DNA from: Pseudobutyrivibrio sp. | GTDB taxonomy: Bacteria > Bacillota > Clostridia > Lachnospirales > Lachnospiraceae | Assembly (NCBI RefSeq): GCF_015057185.1 | Contig: NZ_SVEV01000005.1 | Coordinates: 1-64,000 of the forward strand | Direction: 5' to 3' | DNA: 64,000 nt | Shown here: piece by piece, positions 8,795 to 17,235 of the stretch | How the letters are laid out: each line of letters begins with the position of its first letter | How positions within the stretch are numbered: position 1 is the stretch's first letter | Position numbers and translations under genes: made by a program | The notes under the pieces: generated by a model | What the model was told of the DNA's origin: nothing | Databases searched by the model: none | The model's input: only the letters and a program-made list of their open reading frames with translations

Positions 8795-11302
8795 TCATTC
8801 AACATCTCCAGCCAGCCTTCGCCTATAATAATCCATAGTCCTATACTCAATTACATCCCTCATCTGCTCAGCCAGTATCCTATTTCCTTGCAGCGTTTTC
8901 ATTTCATCACACAGTGAAATTGGTGAATCGTCAGTACTCACAAAGAATCCCTTGCCCGACTTAATCAGAAAATTAACTGGCATAGTATGAATCTTCTTTA
9001 TATGCTCAGCATCAGATATAACCTTATACTTCTCATAAGTACTATCTGGGTCTAAATCACGCCAATTCCTACCAGTATTAAAAAATTCTTTCCAACTAGA
9101 AAGAAGCTGGCTGTCGTTGACATGCATCAATACATCTCCCTTGTTATAAAGAGCCATCAGAACTGGCATCTTATATACCTTGGTCATGTTTGTAGTTTCA
9201 ATAAGAGAAATGAAATCTTTACCTAGACCTTTACAAAAGTCCTTTTCTTCATCATCAAGTTCTCCTATCTCCTCTAAATAATCCAAATATCCTTTAAAGA
9301 TATTAGCCTTCGAATTCTTCATTGTAAGCTGATATATTTCATCATCCATCTCTGTAAATAATTCCAAACGAGATGGTCTATGTCCTAAGATTTCTTTAAC
9401 TCTATAGTATTCCTCATTAATCAAATCCTTGAGCTTCTTTTGCTTACGGTCCATCTCGTTAAATAAGTCAATAAGACGCATATCAAAATCAATCAAGCAA
9501 TCATCAGGAATATCCCTTTGGGATGGACGACCTGAATTCTTATCGTAAGTATGTGAATGCTTTCCACTTAGAAAAAATCTTACCTTTCCAGCCTTCTCAT
9601 AATTACCGATAAAATCTAGTACATTCAAGTAATCTTTGCCTTTAGATTTTCTTAATCCTCGCCCCAATTGCTGTAAGAAAACAATTGGAGACTCAGTTGG
9701 TCGCAAAAACATGACCATATCTAAAGAGGTAATATCAACGCCTTCGTTAAACATATCAACTGCAAATATTACTTTGATTTCCCTAGCCTTTAGCTTTGCT
9801 ATTGCAACATCTCTTGCCTCAGAGTATTCACCATTAGCATTACTATACACAGCAACTGCCGGTATTCCACGAAGACAGAATTCCTTTGCCATTTCCTCAG
9901 CATGTTCTCTTGAGCAGCAAAATCCCAACGCGCGGTTCGATTCGTATTTACGATAATATTTGTAAATCAAATCATGACGATGAACGTTACCAATGTATGT
10001 CTCATTCAATTCCTTTTCATCATAACGGCCTCTAACAACATGCAGCGTTGAATAATCTGTATCATCGTAAATACCATAGTAATGAAAAGGAACCAACATT
10101 CCTTTATTAATAGCCTCGAATAGAGAGATTTCATACGGAACATTATAATCGCATAGTTCATATATGCTTCGTCCATCCATTCTCTCAGGAGTAGCGGTAA
10201 GACCTAACATAAATTTAGGTTTAAAGTAATCTACTATTCTCTTATATTGATCATTTACCGCATGATGAAACTCATCAACTACAATGTAATCAAAATAGTC
10301 TGCTGTAAAATACTCATCATTCAAATATCTCTCATTTCCAAGTGTAGCTACTGAAGCAAATATCACTGATTTATGAGTACATTTCTCGTCTCCATTAAAA
10401 AATCCATAGTCATCAGAGTTTCGTACATTACGAAATGAAACTGCTGCCTGTTTTAGAATCTCTTCTCTATGTGCAACAAACAAAACATGCTTATATTCTT
10501 TAGAATCAAATGCTGCTAAGTATGTTTTACCAACACCAGTAGCAGCTTGAACCAAAGCCTTAGTTGCGCCTTCAGACCTGGTATTCTCAAGTGCACAAAG
10601 TGCCTCAATCTGAGCACCCCTTGGCTCATAGAGCATTCTAACATTTGAATCTTTATCTAATTCAGATTCATCATATCGTTCTAAATCTTTGGCAGCTGCA
10701 GGCTTGTGCCAATTTTTTGAATACTCTCGAAGAATATCACCGGTCACCTCAATTGAATGATTTTGGTATAAATCCTCAAAGGTCTCGCAGAATTTATTAA
10801 AGTTTTTTTCGTCTGAAATAGTGCTAAATCTGTAATTCCATTCAATTCCGGATGTCAACGCACTTCTTGAAATATTTGAAGAACCAATAAATATTTCACC
10901 ATGTGAAGCATAATGAAATATATAAGCCTTAGGATGAAATGATCTGCTCGAGTCATTGTAAAATCTCAATTCTACTCTATCTCCTAACTCGCGCTTGATC
11001 ATATATAGAGCTGAAGGCTGGGTAATCCCAAGATAATTACCAGTAAGAATTCGTATTTTCGTACCAGCATTAATCGACTTCTCTAATTGTGCCAGAAGCA
11101 TTTTAACACCGGATTCCATCAAAAATGACACGATTATATCAACTTGCTTTGCATTGCAAAAACTCTCAATAAGCTTAGCATATAGCTGTACTGCTTTGTT
11201 ATCATCGCCAGTCATAGCAAGCGGTTGATAATCTATGTCTATTGATTCAATTATTTCCCCCTGTGTGTTTTCACCTACTTTTTCATAATTAGGTTCAACC
11301 AT
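8795..11302 (-). CDS. PLD nuclease-SF2 helicase-DUF3427 protein (copy 2)
   Basis: 835 residues. The PLD-like domain has HPK (123-125) and GSSN (140-143). The helicase core has Walker A ATGVGKT (254-260), a DEFH variant of motif II (343-346) in place of DEAH, TAT before PERMDG, and QQLGRGLR. The DUF3427-type C-terminus ends in EYRTMDYYRRRL. The start lies inside the 3' end of the methyltransferase gene (28-bp overlap) with GAGGAG just upstream, showing translational coupling. It is paralogous to copy 1 and to the relic at 5694-5867. Predicted nucleic-acid-sensing nuclease/translocase of a defence operon. Confidence 0.88.
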   Translation of the reverse strand: MVEPNYEKVGENTQGEIIESIDIDYQPLAMTGDDNKAVQLYAKLIESFCNAKQVDIIVSFLMESGVKMLLAQLEKSINAGTKIRILTGNYLGITQPSALYMIKRELGDRVELRFYNDSSRSFHPKAYIFHYASHGEIFIGSSNISRSALTSGIEWNYRFSTISDEKNFNKFCETFEDLYQNHSIEVTGDILREYSKNWHKPAAAKDLERYDESELDKDSNVRMLYEPRGAQIEALCALENTRSEGATKALVQAATGVGKTYLAAFDSKEYKHVLFVAHREEILKQAAVSFRNVRNSDDYGFFNGDEKCTHKSVIFASVATLGNERYLNDEYFTADYFDYIVVDEFHHAVNDQYKRIVDYFKPKFMLGLTATPERMDGRSIYELCDYNVPYEISLFEAINKGMLVPFHYYGIYDDTDYSTLHVVRGRYDEKELNETYIGNVHRHDLIYKYYRKYESNRALGFCCSREHAEEMAKEFCLRGIPAVAVYSNANGEYSEARDVAIAKLKAREIKVIFAVDMFNEGVDITSLDMVMFLRPTESPIVFLQQLGRGLRKSKGKDYLNVLDFIGNYEKAGKVRFFLSGKHSHTYDKNSGRPSQRDIPDDCLIDFDMRLIDLFNEMDRKQKKLKDLINEEYYRVKEILGHRPSRLELFTEMDDEIYQLTMKNSKANIFKGYLDYLEEIGELDDEEKDFCKGLGKDFISLIETTNMTKVYKMPVLMALYNKGDVLMHVNDSQLLSSWKEFFNTGRNWRDLDPDSTYEKYKVISDAEHIKKIHTMPVNFLIKSGKGFFVSTDDSPISLCDEMKTLQGNRILAEQMRDVIEYRTMDYYRRRLAGDVE

Positions 11303-11865
11303 TTTTCTTCTCCTCGTCCTGGCCTTACATCACTTGTAATCCAAGAATCTATAATAGTGATTTCTGGACAATCTGCTATGTATTCTTTAAATGACTCCTC
11401 GGTAAAGTCAGAGAAATATCTCCCATTTCTCTCACCTTCAAAATCACTGTATTTAAATGATGTATAGATAACCCCACCCTTTTTTAGGGCGACAACCATT
11501 TTTTTCAACACAGGCTTTAATTCCACTTTTGAAAGATGCAAAATTGAAGAACATGCCCAAATACCATCGAATCTATCAACATCATCTAGCTCTTGAAAAA
11601 GCATGTTCTTAACTTTAATCCCTGTGTATTCAGAAGCTACCTTGCATAATTCTAACGAACCATCAATCGCTTCAACCTCATAACCTAAGTCCGAGAATGC
11701 CTTAGTGTCTCTACCTGACCCACAGCCAAAATCCAATATGCTTGCATCTTTTGGTAAATATCCTAAAAACCTATCTCTCTGTGGTGATACATCTGCATTA
11801 ATGGTATTCTCACAAAATTCTTTCGCCTTATCGTCGTAATAAGATAACGTATTTACGATATTCAT
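11275..11865 (-). CDS. Class I SAM-dependent methyltransferase
   Basis: 196 residues. Motif I is SILDFGCGSGRDTKAFSDLG, motif II EAIDGS, and motif IV-like FDGIWACSSILHL. The protein resembles small-molecule methyltransferases of the Methyltransf_11/25 type. No DPPY-type motif of a DNA amino-methyltransferase is present, so DNA methylation is not indicated. It lies between the MazG-like and helicase genes and overlaps the latter, so it is an integral operon member. Substrate unknown. Confidence 0.82.
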   Translation of the reverse strand: MNIVNTLSYYDDKAKEFCENTINADVSPQRDRFLGYLPKDASILDFGCGSGRDTKAFSDLGYEVEAIDGSLELCKVASEYTGIKVKNMLFQELDDVDRFDGIWACSSILHLSKVELKPVLKKMVVALKKGGVIYTSFKYSDFEGERNGRYFSDFTEESFKEYIADCPEITIIDSWITSDVRPGRGEEKWLNLIMKK

Positions 11866-11879
11866 TAAACTACTAACCT

Positions 11880-12200
11880 CTATAATTCGTTATATTTTGC
11901 GCTACTACCCTTAGCTTTCTCCACTGGATACTTAGCCTCATTCTGGTCCATCTTTTTATTGATAATCTCATCTGGATCAACGCCTAATTTATCTGCGAGA
12001 TTCTGGCAGTATACCATTACATCTGCAAGCTCTTCCTTCACATGCTCCACGTCATAATTCTCATCATCCCACTGAAAGCATTCAAGCAATTCAGCAGCTT
12101 CAATGACAATAGACTTAGCCAAGTGCACTGGTGCATGGAACTGGTCCCAGTCACGGTCCTCTGTAAATTTTCTAATTCTGTCGATAGTTTCTTGTCTCAT
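11880..12200 (-). CDS. MazG-like nucleotide pyrophosphohydrolase
   Basis: 106 residues, a single all-alpha MazG-like domain. The metal-binding motifs are visible: EAAELLECFQW (ExxE) and EELADVMVYC (ExxD). Proteins of this size hydrolyse (d)NTPs to monophosphates. It is 11 bp downstream of the GIY-YIG/DUF2075 gene and 14 bp upstream of the methyltransferase gene. In a defence context it could deplete or edit the nucleotide pool or remove alarmones; this is inference. It is the functional counterpart of the Nudix gene beside helicase copy 1. Confidence 0.9.
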   Translation of the reverse strand: MRQETIDRIRKFTEDRDWDQFHAPVHLAKSIVIEAAELLECFQWDDENYDVEHVKEELADVMVYCQNLADKLGVDPDEIINKKMDQNEAKYPVEKAKGSSAKYNEL

Positions 12201-12211
12201 TATTCTTCCCT

Positions 12212-13966
12212 CTATTTTGATGCTTTGATTAATTCTTTTCTAAGTTCTGGATCACATGCGTAAATATACATGCCATTCACACCTCTGGTCATCAGAACTC
12301 TCACCTCATGTTGAATTAGCGTCTCTCCAAACTTCCTTCTTGTTCCGTCTGACAATGTTCTGTTTCGTACTGCTTTATCATTATGACTAGCTGATGGATC
12401 AAATACTATCTTTCCATCTCGGTACTTAACAGAAGGCCCTAATATAACACCAGCATAATTCAAATCAAATCCTTGAATCGTAAATGTAGAACCTACTTCA
12501 TCAATTGTCTGAGGCTGTTCCGCCCAAGCCAACCCATTTATAGCTCTTTTTTGCTTACGATCAAGTTTTGATTCTAATTCTCTGTTCCATGGTTTGTGCC
12601 ATCCATCAATAAGTACTTCCCAATATTTCATCAAACGATCTTCTGGTCGATTTTTTGCACTATACTCCCAATCATAAGTTGCAATAACACGAGATAATGA
12701 AGAGTCGCTTTCCTTAGCTCTCTTCTTTATTTCCTTATCTAACAAATCTGGCGAGTCAAAAATTTTAATCGTATAATCACATGATTTCTTAGGAATCTTT
12801 TTTAATTCGCAATTCTTTGTAAATGAATCTATCCAGTCGATAGTCTCAGGATCAGCGTGCATTCTTAGTTGTTTGTCCAAAACAATATAGTTTTCAGCTG
12901 CTTTAGCCTGATTGCGATATTCATCCAATATTTGCGCTTCCCAGAATTGCTCGGTGGTAAGAATCTGATTTTCATCAAACATAACAACAGTTACTCTAGC
13001 TCTATCAATGATATCCTTTAACTGATTTTTACCACGATATGATTGTTTACCCTGGGTTAGCAACAAATGCGCCTCATCTATAAAGGCAACATCTACAGGA
13101 TTATCTTCCGTATGGTTATTAATAAATGTGGTAGGTTTGTTTACAACCTTTCCATACTTTTCGGTTAAACCTAGTTTTTCGGCAATCTGCTCATAAACGA
13201 CAATCTGCTCATCATGATTTACAAGCAAATGACAATCTATCGTTTTTTTGTCTTCTTCCGCCTGACAATATAATTCGTAGAATGTACTACTATTTAAAAC
13301 TGTTTTTCCTGTACCAGCCTCACCTTCAATAAAAATCAGCTGCTTTGTTTCATGATTATCAAGAGCTCGTCTCACCTTTTGAATAATTGACGCTCTTGCG
13401 CTTTCCTGTTCTTTAGTCAGCTTGTGTAAAGGAGATGCCTTGTATATAGCAGAATCCTTTATAGAACTCTCTGTTGGAAAGAGGTCCTTGTTTTCTTTGC
13501 GTAGTCCACGCCATATCTTGCGAAAAATATCATCCAACTCTTCAATCGGATAATAACTATTTTGAGGATTCCCCCTTTGATTATGTACATGCTTTACGCG
13601 ATCTACACTCATCAAATAATGGATTAATCTGTTCTCAACATCTAGCGTAAGAGATTTATTAAAATGCTCATGACCTATGATAAAAAGACGTGCGTCTTTC
13701 TCTAATAACTTACGCTGCCATGAGCCTTTATCTATGGAAGCATCATAATGCTGACGGGTTCTTTTAAAAACATCATTAGATTCACCAACATATACTTCAA
13801 AGTCACCTGACTCTTTCCAATTATGTATGTAAACCGTAGGATAATTCATTATGATATCCTGTGTTTTAGAATCTTCATCCTGAAGAGAAACGCTCTCAAA
13901 AAAATCCAATGCATCTTTATTATCTTTAATTTGTCTTATAATTGGACTCGCTATATTTCTGCTCAT
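12212..13966 (-). CDS. GIY-YIG nuclease fused to DUF2075 (Schlafen-3-like) helicase
   Basis: 584 residues. Residues about 43-130 form a GIY-YIG-type domain: TVYIHNW, FEVYVGESNDVFKRTRQH, and the later ENRLI with the metal glutamate. A P-loop ATPase/helicase of the DUF2075 family follows, with Walker A GEAGTGKT (215-222) and Walker B AFIDEAHLLL. A C-terminal helicase half has TIQGFDLNYAGV. Predicted cytosolic DNA/RNA nuclease-helicase. It is the first gene of a tight four-gene run (12- and 14-bp gaps, then an overlap) and has its own extended -10 upstream. Confidence 0.87.
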   Translation of the reverse strand: MSRNIASPIIRQIKDNKDALDFFESVSLQDEDSKTQDIIMNYPTVYIHNWKESGDFEVYVGESNDVFKRTRQHYDASIDKGSWQRKLLEKDARLFIIGHEHFNKSLTLDVENRLIHYLMSVDRVKHVHNQRGNPQNSYYPIEELDDIFRKIWRGLRKENKDLFPTESSIKDSAIYKASPLHKLTKEQESARASIIQKVRRALDNHETKQLIFIEGEAGTGKTVLNSSTFYELYCQAEEDKKTIDCHLLVNHDEQIVVYEQIAEKLGLTEKYGKVVNKPTTFINNHTEDNPVDVAFIDEAHLLLTQGKQSYRGKNQLKDIIDRARVTVVMFDENQILTTEQFWEAQILDEYRNQAKAAENYIVLDKQLRMHADPETIDWIDSFTKNCELKKIPKKSCDYTIKIFDSPDLLDKEIKKRAKESDSSLSRVIATYDWEYSAKNRPEDRLMKYWEVLIDGWHKPWNRELESKLDRKQKRAINGLAWAEQPQTIDEVGSTFTIQGFDLNYAGVILGPSVKYRDGKIVFDPSASHNDKAVRNRTLSDGTRRKFGETLIQHEVRVLMTRGVNGMYIYACDPELRKELIKASK

Positions 13967-14014
13967 ATCTTCTAGTTCTTACGCCCCCTTATACACAAGA
14001 ATCCTCTCCTTAAC

Positions 14015-14034
14015 ATACTGTATTTAGTATATCA
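14015..14034 (-). promoter_or_regulatory. Extended -10 promoter with inverted repeat
   Basis: Read on the minus strand, TGATATACT (14026-14034) is an extended -10 element. It overlaps the inverted repeat ATACT-N6-AGTAT (14015-14030). It lies about 60 bp before the GIY-YIG/DUF2075 start. No clear -35 is present. Confidence 0.4.
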
Positions 14035-14085
14035 TAGTAAGGGATTTTTTCGAGCTCTTCTCATACTAATTTTCGCTGATTGTCA

Positions 14086-16089
14086 CTATGCCCTAAACTT
14101 ATCAAAAATACTTTTCTTAAAGCTTTCAGCAAAAACATCTCTAGCCACATCAAGCTTCATTACGATACTTCTAGGTGACAACTTCGCTTCTAAACTTGGT
14201 GGTAATTCTTGATGGATATATGACAGCTCATAAAACCTTCCGCCCTCAGGATAAGAATATGTCAATTGGTTTTTCTTTTCGTCAATTTTGAATTGCTGCG
14301 GTTCGGTATTCCATGCAGTTTTGATTTTATCTATAGCCCCTCTACCAATGGCCATATCACCAAAGTAATCAGCATACTTTAATTCAGAAACATAATCCGG
14401 AGTTTGCTCACCATATTCATCAATTATTTCTGAAATAACCTTTGATGACTCTTGGAAAATATCTGGGAAATAGTTCTCATCATCCTCTGTCATAGTTGCA
14501 ACCATTTCATCTATGACCACAAACATTCTCCTAGCATACTCACAGTAAAATGCATTGGTTATTTGTCTAAGAGACTCATTAATCTTTTTCGCATTATAGG
14601 CACCTGCCTCTTTTTCTATTTGAATATCTATTCTACAGGTAACTACGCGCTTAGAAATATCTGGCTTTAGTGCAGCCAATTTATTTGTAGAAATAACGAT
14701 TGATGGATAATTAATGAAATGCTCTCTAAGCCCCCATGTATCATCCTTAAAAACCTTCTCATAATGAGAGTCATACTGATTCTTTGATAAATCATCAATT
14801 ATTATTGGTAATCCCTCGCAAGAGCATTTTAAATCACTTATATTTGTCGCCGTAAAATCACTGTTAGAATTCACAGGAATCCTTTGGCCGCAAAGCATCT
14901 TTGAAAGTAGCTTTGTAAAAGTCGTCTTCCCACCATTCGAATCACCATATAAAATTCCAAACACAGGGAATGATGTTGTTGGATAGTTATATTTATTGCC
15001 TATATATCTCAAATAAGGCATGTAAGGACTACAGAAAAACCAATTTAAAAACTTAAAATAGTTTTGCTTGGCAAGCTCTGTTTCCCCATAAAAATCAGAA
15101 AGACTATTTATATAACTTGTCAATGCATCTATATCTTTCTTTATGTCATCAGCGCTAGGATTAAGATTTAATTCTTTACCATTAAACAATAGCTTTTTTA
15201 ATTCATAATCAATATGCAGCTTTGGTAACATTTTCTTCTTTGTTACATTTTTCTGCACTTGTTCTTTATATTTTCTTTTGAACCCCCTAGTTTGGTCCCC
15301 AGTAATTAATACTTTTCCATTGTCTTCTTTTTGTTTTGGAAGTAATGGCTTTATTTCTGCTTCCAATCCTTGTATATCTGCAACAATTTCTATTTCTTCT
15401 ACCGGAGCAGACGGCTCGAGAATAACCATTTGCTTCTTTTCCACTGTCCTAACTATTGGGACTTCATCAATGTTTTCACGTACATAATCTTCATCAGCCA
15501 ATACAGCAGCGATGACTTTTTTACTTACCTCGTCGGAACATATATCTCTAAACGATTCAAATCTATCCATGTAATATTCAAATGCCTCTTTGTCATCAAA
15601 GCACACTATATCCTCTCGCTGCCTATTTAAAAAAGCTGATGCAGACAGATTCGCAGAACCTGTAATTACTCTTGTGCATCCATCTTTTGCTTTAAGAATA
15701 AATATTTTCTCGTGAGACATGGTATCTCTAGACACTCTAATATCAAGTGATTCCTCCTCTATTCTCTCTGCTAATCTTTTGGCAATCTTACTTTTTACTA
15801 GTAGTTCAACTGTTTTCATTTGCATAGAAATAATAGCTGCCATATCGCTACTTAAAATATCCTCGCAGCCAAAAATCATCTCTGCATACTCGAACTTATC
15901 CAGCACCTTTTCCATAAACTGTATTCCTGAAGAAAATGTAATGCCATACAATTCATCAAATCCGTCGAACAGTTCACTCCAATCTTGGGTGACCACCTCT
16001 TTAAATTCGGCCTTAACTATTTTTAATTTTCCATCCTCAGCTGCTTCCATCTCTTCTGGAGCAAAATCAAATAAACTCATCTGGTCCAT
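14086..16089 (-). CDS. PLD nuclease domain fused to P-loop ATPase (D5/SF3-like)
   Basis: 667 residues. The N-terminal half contains a PLD-type motif, SHEKIFILKAKDGCTR then GSANLS (H126, K128, N147). A linker leads to an ATPase domain with Walker A GDSNGGKT (382-389), Walker B-like LPIIIDDLS, and IVISTNK, an arrangement like phage D5/SF3 primase-helicases. Cytosolic; predicted ATP-driven nuclease. It is 33 bp downstream of a six-cysteine microprotein and 120 bp upstream of the GIY-YIG/DUF2075 gene. It is the third PLD protein of the island but not a close paralogue of the other two. Confidence 0.8.
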   Translation of the reverse strand: MDQMSLFDFAPEEMEAAEDGKLKIVKAEFKEVVTQDWSELFDGFDELYGITFSSGIQFMEKVLDKFEYAEMIFGCEDILSSDMAAIISMQMKTVELLVKSKIAKRLAERIEEESLDIRVSRDTMSHEKIFILKAKDGCTRVITGSANLSASAFLNRQREDIVCFDDKEAFEYYMDRFESFRDICSDEVSKKVIAAVLADEDYVRENIDEVPIVRTVEKKQMVILEPSAPVEEIEIVADIQGLEAEIKPLLPKQKEDNGKVLITGDQTRGFKRKYKEQVQKNVTKKKMLPKLHIDYELKKLLFNGKELNLNPSADDIKKDIDALTSYINSLSDFYGETELAKQNYFKFLNWFFCSPYMPYLRYIGNKYNYPTTSFPVFGILYGDSNGGKTTFTKLLSKMLCGQRIPVNSNSDFTATNISDLKCSCEGLPIIIDDLSKNQYDSHYEKVFKDDTWGLREHFINYPSIVISTNKLAALKPDISKRVVTCRIDIQIEKEAGAYNAKKINESLRQITNAFYCEYARRMFVVIDEMVATMTEDDENYFPDIFQESSKVISEIIDEYGEQTPDYVSELKYADYFGDMAIGRGAIDKIKTAWNTEPQQFKIDEKKNQLTYSYPEGGRFYELSYIHQELPPSLEAKLSPRSIVMKLDVARDVFAESFKKSIFDKFRA

Positions 16090-16121
16090 ACATTTCTCAC
16101 TTTCCTTTTTTATTTAAATAT

Positions 16122-16244
16122 TTAAAACTCTCCATCCTTCAAACATTCATTGAAATAAGGGCAGTCCAGGCAACACTGGCTACAGCTTCTCTTTTCAATG
16201 CGCTTCTTTTTCTGTATCCAAAATATAAGTCTTTTCATAAACAT
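16122..16244 (-). CDS. Six-cysteine microprotein
   Basis: 40 codons with a near-perfect site (AAGGAGG, 6-nt spacing) before ATG 16242-16244. The sequence has a basic amphipathic start (MKRLIFWIQKKKR) and a cysteine cluster CSQCCLDCPYFNEC, which suggests a metal centre. It is the first gene behind the promoter at 16288-16328 and lies 33 bp before the PLD-ATPase gene. The family is not recognised. Its strong translation signals and position argue that it is real. Confidence 0.6.
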   Translation of the reverse strand: MFMKRLIFWIQKKKRIEKRSCSQCCLDCPYFNECLKDGEF

Positions 16245-16287
16245 CAATTACCTCCTTGCCAATTCTAAAGAGACATATTTTTTACTG

Positions 16288-16328
16288 ATTATAAGATTAT
16301 CAAATCTATCCGCGGTTTATTGGACAGC
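16288..16328 (-). promoter_or_regulatory. Island promoter with 17-nt element
   Basis: Read on the minus strand, GCTGTCCAATAAACCGC (16328-16312) is followed by 18 bp and then TATAAT (16293-16288). The -35 hexamer is not consensus, as expected for an activated promoter. The 17-mer recurs exactly at 18452-18468 in the same position relative to a -10. Here its AAACCGC end can also pair with GCGGTTT at 16332-16338 to form an inverted repeat. Confidence 0.6.
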
Positions 16329-16372
16329 TCGAAACCGCTATTTTACTGCATTTTTGCTTATTTATAATAAAA

Positions 16373-16403
16373 AATGCACCTAATCGAAATGATTAGATGC
16401 ATT
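16373..16403 (-). terminator. Rho-independent terminator of the UPF0175 gene
   Basis: AATGCACCTAATC pairs with GATTAGATGCATT (13 bp with one mismatch, 5-nt loop), and six T follow on the minus strand. Confidence 0.8.
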
Positions 16404-16433
16404 CTTGCTCTACATATTAAACTTCATATTACT

Positions 16434-16688
16434 CTACGCATTATTCATTTCCTTCAAGAATTCATCTTCAGATTCAAATGAAAAAATGCTTACTCCATTA
16501 TCTCCTAGAAATTTTATAAAGTCTTCCTTATTCATTTCAGCTATTTTAGCACAATAACCTATAGAGACTTTATTTTTTTTATACATCATTAAAGCTACAG
16601 CTTTTTTAGCAAAATCATTAGCTTCAGTTTTTGACATTTTTGTGTCATACAAAACTTCATCTGGTATATTAACCATCGCACTGCACAT
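16434..16688 (-). CDS. UPF0175-family antitoxin-like protein
   Basis: 84 residues. NIPDEVLYDTKMSKTEANDF leads into a helical part ending in YCAKIAEMNKEDFIKFLG, the pattern of UPF0175 proteins (small DNA-binding, often antitoxin-like). No partner toxin is adjacent. It has its own terminator and an AT-rich upstream region. Role inferred from family only. Confidence 0.6.
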   Translation of the reverse strand: MCSAMVNIPDEVLYDTKMSKTEANDFAKKAVALMMYKKNKVSIGYCAKIAEMNKEDFIKFLGDNGVSIFSFESEDEFLKEMNNA

Positions 16689-16790
16689 AAAATATACCTC
16701 GAACTATTTGATTTATAATGCTTAGTCACACTTTCTATCAATTTATTATAACATCTTCATTTTTCACTTTCCACCTAATGAATTAAATGA

Positions 16791-16919
16791 CTAATTATAA
16801 TTCTCCAAAAATCCCTTCGCACTATCTTTTACCTTATCAACCACATCACTTGGCCCAGTTATCTTCACATCACTTCCTAGGCTGAAAATCCATCCAAAAA
16901 TTTGTAAACTCACAGCCAT
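16791..16919 (-). pseudogene. C-terminal stub of a WYL-domain regulator
   Basis: A 42-codon frame reads MAVSLQIFGWIFSLGSDVKI followed by GPSDVVDKVK, the typical last segment of WYL transcription factors. The frame is closed by a stop just upstream, so HTH and WYL core are missing. It overlaps the end of the 99-residue gene by 10 bp. The lost regulator may once have controlled the two promoters carrying the 17-nt element. Confidence 0.65.
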
Positions 16920-17209
16920 ACGAGGCTATCCTTCAGCAGTTCTAGCACATCAATAAAGTGACTCTCTGTCTTATCATCATTGAATGCTACAATGGCTTCT
17001 CTTAACATACTGCCTTCATCTTCTTGCTGTGCTATCGAAAGAATCTCAAAGGTAAATCCCACCTCGTGGTCTACATAACCATAGACAAGAACACCATCAA
17101 ACACTTCGTCCACATCTAAATCAGCTACAATATCCATTATGTTGTCATTGTTAAGCAATATGCTAAAGTTCTTATAAAATGGCCTAAAGCCTAGTTCAGT
17201 ATAATTCAT
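16910..17209 (-). CDS. Hypothetical protein, 99 residues
   Basis: An acidic protein beginning MNYTELGFRPFYKNFSILLN, with a central VLVYGYVDHEVGFTFEIL. No known motif, signal or membrane segment. It lies 26 bp downstream of the gene at 17236-18405 and overlaps the WYL stub at its 3' end, so it belongs to the same transcription unit. Confidence 0.55.
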   Translation of the reverse strand: MNYTELGFRPFYKNFSILLNNDNIMDIVADLDVDEVFDGVLVYGYVDHEVGFTFEILSIAQQEDEGSMLREAIVAFNDDKTESHFIDVLELLKDSLVWL

Positions 17210-17235
17210 TTGTAACCCCTAATCTTAATCCTCAC

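Noticed and set aside
14086-16089. Prophage primase-helicase region
   Set aside because: The ATPase is D5-like, but no phage structural, integrase or replication genes surround it and it is fused to a PLD domain.
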